A DNA stretch of 64,000 nt from the NCBI GenBank assembly GCA_001295775.1, contig LJIA01000012.1, forward strand, positions 1 to 64,000, in the 5' to 3' direction. This stretch comes from a beta proteobacterium AAP99 (lineage in GTDB: Bacteria; Pseudomonadota; Gammaproteobacteria; Burkholderiales; Burkholderiaceae_C). Under the pieces are notes generated by a model that was not told the DNA's origin, did no database searches, and saw nothing but the letters and a program-made list of their open reading frames with translations. Positions 57,946 to 64,000 of the stretch are shown here, piece by piece. Every line of letters starts with the position of its first letter. Within the stretch, counting starts at the first letter, position 1. The translations under genes were made by a program, and so were the position numbers.

Positions 57946-60234
57946 CTACTTCGTGGCCGTCATGCCGAGGTGGCGGGCGAAGAAGGCGAGCACATCGGCA
58001 GTTTCGGCCTGCTGCTGCTCGCGCGTGTTGCCCACACCGTGCCCGGCCTGATAGTCCAGGCGCAGCAGCACGGGCTTGCCGCTGCTGCTGGCCGCCAACA
58101 GGCGCGCCGCCGTCTTGGTGGAATGCCAGACCTCCACGCGCGGGTCGTTCACACCATGCGTGAGCAGCACCGCAGGGTAGGCGGTCTTGTCCTTGATCTG
58201 GTGGTAGGTGCTCATGGCCAGCAGCGCGCGGAAGCCCGGCTCGGTGGCCACGCTGCCGAACTCCGGAATGTTCGGGATGCCGTTGGGCGTGGTTTCCATG
58301 CGCACCATGTCCAGCGAGCCCACCTGGGGCACGACGGCTGCAAACAGATCCGGGCGTTCGGTCATGGCGCGGCCCACCGTGATGCCGCCGGCGCTGCCAC
58401 CAATGATCCCCAGGCGCTCGCGGCTCGTGATCTTCATGCTGATTAGCTGCTCGCCACAGGCAATCAGGTCGCGCCAGGTGTTGGGCTTGGTCGCCTGCTT
58501 GCCGGCCTCGTACCACTGCTTGCCGAACACGCTGGAGCCGCGCGGGTTGGCAAAGGCATACACGCCGCCGCGATTCAGCCAGGCCAGGCGGTTCACGCTG
58601 TAGCCCGGCTCGATCGTGATGCCGTAGGAGGCGTAAGCCGTCAGGATCACTGGGTTGCTGCCATCGAGCTTGATGTCGCGCCGGTGCACGATGCTCATGG
58701 GCACCATGGCCCCGTCGTGGCTTCTGCATTGCGTCTCGGTGGCCACGATGTCAGCAGGCGCGTCCAGCGCGCCTGCGGGTTGCAGGCCGGAATTGCTGAC
58801 CTTGCCAGTCTCATCGACGATGAAGTGCTGGCGCGCCTGGGTCCAGCCCGCCATGAAGATCTGCACACCGGGCAGCAGCGGGTTGCCCGCCTCCCAGTTG
58901 GACTCGAAGCCGTTGAGCCAGAAGTTGCCCGCTACCGGCAGGGCGACGGGCTGCACCGGCGGCGGTGCGCTGCGGTTGGCTGCGTTGGGCGTGGCTCCGC
59001 TGCCCATCGCCTGGCGGTACAGGCGCTTCACATTGCCTTCGCGCGCCTCGAAGTACAGCCCGTCGCGCGCGGCGGTGAGCCCGGTGATGACCTGCTGGCT
59101 TTCCAGCACCTGCACCCAGGCATCGCGCCGCGGGTTGGACTCGAGCAGATCCAGCCGCAGAATCCGCCCGCGAGGAGCGTTCTTCATGCTGAGCGCAAAG
59201 ACCTGATTCTCCCGGTAGGTGAAGGCGTTCACTTCGTCGCTGTAATTGGCCAGCAGACGCCAGCGAACGGGTGCGGCGGTGCGCATGCGCAGCGCAGACT
59301 GCGGCGCGGCATAGAGCATGATCTCGCGCTGCACGCCGTTGAAGATCGCAGCGATCATCCAGCGGCCATCTGCCGTGAACTGCAGTGCGGGCGACTCATC
59401 CGGCTTGAGCGTGCTGCCTGGCAGGCCCGTGCCCAGCAGCGGACGGGCGATGCTGTTCTTGCCGTCCACCGGCCGCACCATGGCGCGCGAGTTGCGGTAC
59501 TTCTCGGTGGCGGGCGCGCCGGGCTTCAGATCGGCCAGCTGGTTGTAGGCGAGGAAGCGGCCGTCCGGCGTGAAGCTGACGGCGCCGAAGTCCGTGCGCG
59601 GGATCGGCTCGCCCAGCAGCTTGCCGGTGGCAACTTCGATCACGTAGGTGGTTGCGGCTTCAGAGCCGGCGGCGGAGACCCCGTAGGCCGCGAGCCGTCC
59701 GTCATGCGACACCGCCAGGGTATTGATGGCGTGCGGCTTGCCCGTCTGCTTGGCCAGGGTGTCCGGGTCGAACAGCACCGTCTCCTCGCCCTGCAGGCCG
59801 ACGCGTGTGACCAGCTTGAACGCATTGGCACCCGCGGCGCGCTTGAGATAGACGAAGCGATCGCCCGGCGCGCGCCAGACTTCCGTGACCCGCGCGCTGA
59901 CCGAGGACTCAAAACGCTGCAGATCCGACAGGAAATCGTTACGTAGTGGCAGCGCATCGAGTGTGCGGCGCGCGTGGTCGCTGTGCGCCTTCATCCAGGC
60001 TGCAACGTCCGGCGCCTTGACGTCCTCCATGGCGCGGTACGGGTCCGCGACCTGCGTGCCGAAGAAGGTGTCCGTCACAGCGTCGATACGCGCCACCGGC
60101 AGTGCCGGGACTGCAGCGTTGGCCGACGGACTTGCGGGCGGCACAGTGGTGGTCGGCGCGGTCTGCGCCACCACCCAGGTACTGCTCAGCGCAAGGCTCA
60201 GTGTGGCGAGCGTGCGCGCGATCTTGTTCCGCAT
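57946..60234 (-). CDS. S9 family serine peptidase (prolyl oligopeptidase type), secreted
   Basis: The 762-residue protein has a signal peptide ([17 protein letters not shown]) and an N-terminal propeller ([25 protein letters not shown]). The catalytic domain has the nucleophile in [13 protein letters not shown], the aspartate in [14 protein letters not shown] and the histidine in [13 protein letters not shown]. It cleaves short proline-containing peptides, probably in the periplasm. ATG 60234 has GGAGGG upstream. It lies antisense to and just before ruvB. Confidence 0.93.
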   Translation of the reverse strand: MRNKIARTLATLSLALSSTWVVAQTAPTTTVPPASPSANAAVPALPVARIDAVTDTFFGTQVADPYRAMEDVKAPDVAAWMKAHSDHARRTLDALPLRNDFLSDLQRFESSVSARVTEVWRAPGDRFVYLKRAAGANAFKLVTRVGLQGEETVLFDPDTLAKQTGKPHAINTLAVSHDGRLAAYGVSAAGSEAATTYVIEVATGKLLGEPIPRTDFGAVSFTPDGRFLAYNQLADLKPGAPATEKYRNSRAMVRPVDGKNSIARPLLGTGLPGSTLKPDESPALQFTADGRWMIAAIFNGVQREIMLYAAPQSALRMRTAAPVRWRLLANYSDEVNAFTYRENQVFALSMKNAPRGRILRLDLLESNPRRDAWVQVLESQQVITGLTAARDGLYFEAREGNVKRLYRQAMGSGATPNAANRSAPPPVQPVALPVAGNFWLNGFESNWEAGNPLLPGVQIFMAGWTQARQHFIVDETGKVSNSGLQPAGALDAPADIVATETQCRSHDGAMVPMSIVHRRDIKLDGSNPVILTAYASYGITIEPGYSVNRLAWLNRGGVYAFANPRGSSVFGKQWYEAGKQATKPNTWRDLIACGEQLISMKITSRERLGIIGGSAGGITVGRAMTERPDLFAAVVPQVGSLDMVRMETTPNGIPNIPEFGSVATEPGFRALLAMSTYHQIKDKTAYPAVLLTHGVNDPRVEVWHSTKTAARLLAASSSGKPVLLRLDYQAGHGVGNTREQQQAETADVLAFFARHLGMTATK

Positions 60235-60313
60235 GGGTCCCTCCAGTGCAAACGAAGCGGCGAGCGTAACGCAGGGCACTGGTGCAGGGAATGCAAAGCT
60301 ATGCTCCTGCCCC

Positions 60314-61372
<1,059 letters not shown>

Positions 61373-61406
61373 CGGAACGCCTTCCAAGTGCGGTATCGCA
61401 TGCTGC

Positions 61407-61967
61407 CTACGGCATCAGGTCGTGATCAAAGCCCTCAGTCTTGATGCCGGGTAGCAGGCTGTAGGACAGCGGCGTACTGGCACTGCACTTCCGCAACGAT
61501 GTCAGCTTCCCATCGACCCGCGTCGCAATACCGGCAGTGAACTGCGGGTTGTTCGGACCACCTCCAAAGCCCGTGCGGTTGGTGGCATCGAACAAGATGT
61601 AGTCGGTATCGGCATTGCGAAACCGGATGCGCGCCTCGCCGCCACCGGAGTACATCGTCATGCTTAACCAGAACAGCTCACCCGAGGGCTGCGGCGTGGA
61701 TGGAAACCGCATTTCAATCCTGCGTGGCGTACCGAAGCGGTATTGCGCACGAGGTTGTTCTTCGTTCGTGGCAGTGCTGGCACATAGAGAGGCAGTTCGG
61801 GCCTTGAGCTTGCACGTAAACACCACTTTTTCCTCGCTCGTACAAAGCGATGGCGGCGGCGCGGCACCATGCGACGCGAACGCCAGCGACGCTGTTGCTG
61901 CGCAAGCGAGCTTGGTGGCAACTAAGCAATCCATTCGCCGCGCTCCTTGAGCAAACTGAGCCTTCAT
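61407..61967 (-). CDS. Small secreted cysteine-containing protein, partner of the GH19 gene
   Basis: The protein of up to 186 residues starts with a basic n-region and hydrophobic segment (ATKLACAATASLAFASHGA) that looks like a signal peptide, so it should be periplasmic or secreted. The mature part has three cysteines early on (LCTSEEKVVFTCK and ASLC) and one near the end (RKCSAS), plus FWLSMTMYSGGGEARIRF and FDATNRTGFGGGPNN. I do not recognise the family. Its ATG at 61967 overlaps the stop of the GH19 gene (ATGA), and an internal ATG at 61934 is a second possible start. The tight coupling to a wall-degrading enzyme suggests an immunity protein. That is inference. Confidence 0.7.
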   Translation of the reverse strand: MKAQFAQGARRMDCLVATKLACAATASLAFASHGAAPPPSLCTSEEKVVFTCKLKARTASLCASTATNEEQPRAQYRFGTPRRIEMRFPSTPQPSGELFWLSMTMYSGGGEARIRFRNADTDYILFDATNRTGFGGGPNNPQFTAGIATRVDGKLTSLRKCSASTPLSYSLLPGIKTEGFDHDLMP

Positions 61968-62803
61968 CGACGCGTCCAGCCTAGCGCCCGTGCGAGCACG
62001 CGATGGGCTCGCTCGGTGCAGCTGACGCGCTCTTCAAGGTGCAGCCTTGCCGAGTTGACACGCTTGGTCAGGTCTTTGATGTTGTTCGCATCTGCCAAGC
62101 GATTCAGCTCAGTTTGCTTCCAAAACACGCACGCAGACCACACCGCGTTGTAGGGTTGAAGCAGCAAATCAGGGTTGCTAAGCACCCCAAGCTTTGTTTC
62201 GCGCTCGACAGCAGCGTAGTTGTCCTTGAACGTCGTTTGGATCAGACCTCGCCCGCGGTACCTCCAACCGTCACCACTTGCGGCATCGCCGTTCCCGTAT
62301 CGATTGGAGTAGGCCATGTTGGCCAGCTTTTCGGGATTGTGCGCGTAGTCCTCTGCCCTTGATCCGTCGGCGGGTAGCCGGTTGCCGAAGATTCGGGTGA
62401 CGGTCCCCGCTCGATAGTTCAAGTCTTCCTCCAGATTGGCAAAGCCGTTGCTCTCAATGATGGTCTGCCCCAGAAACGCCGCAATCCGGCGAACATTCGT
62501 GATCTTGTAGGTCGGGAAGAGCGCATTCATCGCTTCGGCAAAGATCGGGGCACGCATCACGCTCACGCGGCTGCTGATTTCAGTCAGGTGCGTGCCCAGG
62601 AGTCGAAACGGTGCATTCGGATACTCCCAGCTGCGCCCGAGCGCGAGTCCGTCTGGCTCAACGGAGCTGCAGCCAGCGTACAGATTGATGCCATAGGGCG
62701 CGCGCATGAGCGGAACGCCGAGCTCACGCTCGCGCCGCCACGAAAGATCCTGCGGCCAGACGCCGAGTACGTCTTCGAGGTCGTATCGGTGGAACGCTGC
62801 CAT
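61964..62803 (-). CDS. GH19-type chitinase/lysozyme-like enzyme
   Basis: The 279-residue protein has, after an unassigned N-terminal region of about 95 residues, a glycoside hydrolase 19-like domain: FLGQTIIESNGF with the catalytic glutamate (residue 117), LEEDLNYRA with the second acidic site, and DGWRYRGRGLIQTTFKDNY in the substrate groove. Family members cut chitin or bacterial peptidoglycan, as phage endolysins and some secretion-system effectors do. No signal peptide is evident. ATG 62803 with GGGAG 7-8 bases upstream is preferred over a GTG at 62860. The DNA is markedly less GC-rich than the neighbouring ruvB (hand count: 64 of 120 at 62041-62160 against 43 of 60 in ruvB), a sign of recent arrival. 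Confidence 0.85.
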   Translation of the reverse strand: MAAFHRYDLEDVLGVWPQDLSWRRERELGVPLMRAPYGINLYAGCSSVEPDGLALGRSWEYPNAPFRLLGTHLTEISSRVSVMRAPIFAEAMNALFPTYKITNVRRIAAFLGQTIIESNGFANLEEDLNYRAGTVTRIFGNRLPADGSRAEDYAHNPEKLANMAYSNRYGNGDAASGDGWRYRGRGLIQTTFKDNYAAVERETKLGVLSNPDLLLQPYNAVWSACVFWKQTELNRLADANNIKDLTKRVNSARLHLEERVSCTERAHRVLARALGWTRR

Positions 62804-62945
62804 ACGCTGACTCCCGACGGCGCGGCGTAGCACCGTCGCTACGCATTCCGCATCAGTCACGTCGCATTACGCAACGACTTGCGTCGGGACATCACTCCCT
62901 CAATTGCGCGATGCTGGTGAACCTGGCTGTCCTAACGAATGAAAG

Positions 62946-63045
62946 GGACTTCCCCGTCCCGAACTAGCCGCGTTGCGGCAACCGGCAACAGAGTGCCACG
63001 ATGGGAAGTGCGAAATCTCATCAACTCATCCGGAAGGGGAAGTCC
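62946..63045 (+). promoter_or_regulatory. Inverted repeat spanning the transposase leader and ribosome site
   Basis: The exact 10-base inverted repeat encloses an 80-base leader. The right arm includes the transposase ribosome-binding site, so a transcript that begins outside the element would fold the site into a stem. A short hairpin GGGAC-TTCCCC-GTCCC (62945-62960) overlaps the left arm. In this family the non-coding ends can also encode a guide (bridge) RNA; whether this stretch does is unknown. Confidence 0.5.
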
Positions 63046-64000
63046 ATGGCTATTCTGACCGTAGGTATCGATCTCGCCAAGAACGTCTTTGCAGTGCATG
63101 GTGTGAACGAGACGGGCCGCACCGAGCTGATGCGCCCGGCGGTGCCGCGCGACAAGCTGCTGGCACTGGTGGCGAGCCTGCCGCCCTGCACCATCGGCAT
63201 GGAAGCCTGCTCGGGCGCGCACCACTGGGCGCGGCAGTTCCAGGCGCAGGGCCACACGGTGCGCCTGGTGGCCCCGAAGTTCGTCACGCCGTATCGCATG
63301 AGCGGCAAGCGCGGCAAGAACGACGCGGCCGACGCCGCAGCGATCTGCGAGACGGTGCAGCGCCCGCACATGCGCTTTGTGCCGGCCAAGAGCCTGGAGC
63401 AGCAATCTCAGCTGATGGTGCACCGGGCCCGGCAGGGGTTCGTCGAGCAGCGTACGGCCACGATCAACCGCATCCGTGGCCTGCTCAGCGAGTTCGGCAT
63501 CGTGCTGCCGCTGAAGGCCAGCACCGTGCGGCAGCGCGCGCGCGAGGGTCTGGAGGACTTGCCGGGTTACGCCAATGTGGTGATCGGCGACCTGCTCAGC
63601 GAGCTGACGCATCTGGATGAGCGCATCGCGCAGTACGACCTGCATCTCAAGGCCATGGCCCGGGCTGACGCACGCGCCAGGCGGCTGATGCAGCTCAGCG
63701 GCATCGGCGAGACCACCGCGACCTGCCTGCTGGCGATGATCGGCAACGGGCATGACTTTGACTGCGGCCGCCAGTTCGCCGCGTGGCTGGGTCTGGCACC
63801 GGGCCAATACAGCTCGGGCGGCAAGGCCCGCTTGGGCCGCATCACCAAGGCCGGTGATCCGTACCTGCGCAGCCTGCTGGTGCTGGGCGCCCGGGCGGTG
63901 CTGGCTGCAGCCAGGAACAAGACCGACAGCGTCAGCCGATGGGCGATGGCGCTGGCTGAGCGACGCGGCTACTGGAAAGCCGTGGTGGCCATCGCGGCGA
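63046..64000 (+). CDS. IS110-family transposase (DEDD recombinase), 3' end outside the window
   Basis: The visible 318 residues start MAILTVGIDLAKNVFAVHG with Asp9 of the RuvC-like DEDD site, followed by IGMEACSGAHHWA (glutamate) and GKRGKNDAADAAAICE (aspartates). A coiled region and the C-terminal Tnp domain with LMQLSGIGETTATCLLAMIG and FAAWLGLAPGQYSSGGK carry the likely catalytic serine. GGAAGGGG precedes ATG 63046. The frame is intact up to the window edge, so the element may be active. Confidence 0.93.
   Translation, partial: MAILTVGIDLAKNVFAVHGVNETGRTELMRPAVPRDKLLALVASLPPCTIGMEACSGAHHWARQFQAQGHTVRLVAPKFVTPYRMSGKRGKNDAADAAAICETVQRPHMRFVPAKSLEQQSQLMVHRARQGFVEQRTATINRIRGLLSEFGIVLPLKASTVRQRAREGLEDLPGYANVVIGDLLSELTHLDERIAQYDLHLKAMARADARARRLMQLSGIGETTATCLLAMIGNGHDFDCGRQFAAWLGLAPGQYSSGGKARLGRITKAGDPYLRSLLVLGARAVLAAARNKTDSVSRWAMALAERRGYWKAVVAIAA

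Larger units (their letters stand above)
62946..64000 (+). mobile_element. IS110-family insertion sequence, 5' part (runs off the window)
   Basis: The element contains an IS110-family transposase gene and a 5' non-coding stretch bounded by an inverted repeat, GGACTTCCCC (62946-62955) and GGGGAAGTCC (63036-63045). The true left end and any target duplication could not be fixed because IS110 elements lack terminal repeats. The right end is outside the window. Confidence 0.8.

Overview
The window is GC-rich chromosomal DNA, densely packed with genes. It looks like a betaproteobacterium of the order Burkholderiales. That placement rests on the lptD-surA-pdxA-rsmA block next to amgK-murU, the dusB-fis-purH block, the rubrerythrin / Fe-S oxidoreductase / DUF3501 cluster and TonB-dependent receptors with long Ala/Gln-rich signal peptides. 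It is inferred from gene content and protein style; no database search was possible. No tRNA, rRNA or CRISPR array was seen.

Layout. 1-11.3 kb (minus strand) is an outer-membrane uptake region: a TonB cut by the window edge, two ExbD, one ExbB, and three large TonB-dependent receptors, the middle one broken by a one-base change in a run of eight G. 11.6-18.4 kb (minus) is a YejABEF-type peptide ABC importer. 18.6-20.9 kb (plus) has fabI and two tandem secreted chalcone-isomerase-fold proteins. 21-26.2 kb (minus) is a likely operon of an AceE-type keto-acid dehydrogenase E1, a class V aminotransferase-fold enzyme and threonine ammonia-lyase, which together suggest threonine -> 2-oxobutyrate -> propionyl-CoA. 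26.4-29.3 kb has a hybrid histidine kinase, a GAF-like protein and a small lipoprotein. 29.5-36.4 kb (plus) is an AttEFGH-like ABC/FtsX/lipocalin-like set followed by an MsbA-type ABC exporter and a secreted hypothetical. 36.5-42.1 kb (minus) is rsmA-pdxA-surA-lptD, divergent from amgK-murU (42.2-44.0 kb, plus). 44.2-50.7 kb (plus) carries pepP, dusB-fis, a MazG-like/GNAT fusion, purH and a diguanylate cyclase. 50.7-53.5 kb (minus) is the rubrerythrin / Fe-S oxidoreductase / DUF3501 / small membrane protein cluster. 53.8-61.4 kb holds ruvC, ruvA and ruvB, interrupted by an alpha-carbonic anhydrase, an ArgP/LysE regulator-exporter pair and an S9 peptidase. 61.4-64 kb is a lower-GC accessory islet: a GH19-type lysozyme/chitinase-like enzyme overlapped by a small secreted protein, then the 5' part of an IS110-family element that runs off the window.

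Features most worth a second look are the poly-G frameshift in the second receptor (possible phase variation), a family of palindromic intergenic repeats (three clear copies and two diverged ones), the GH19 / small secreted protein pair as a possible toxin-immunity module, the MazG-GNAT fusion, the peptide-binding protein apparently anchored at both ends, and an exact in-frame 54-bp tandem duplication in the aminotransferase gene.
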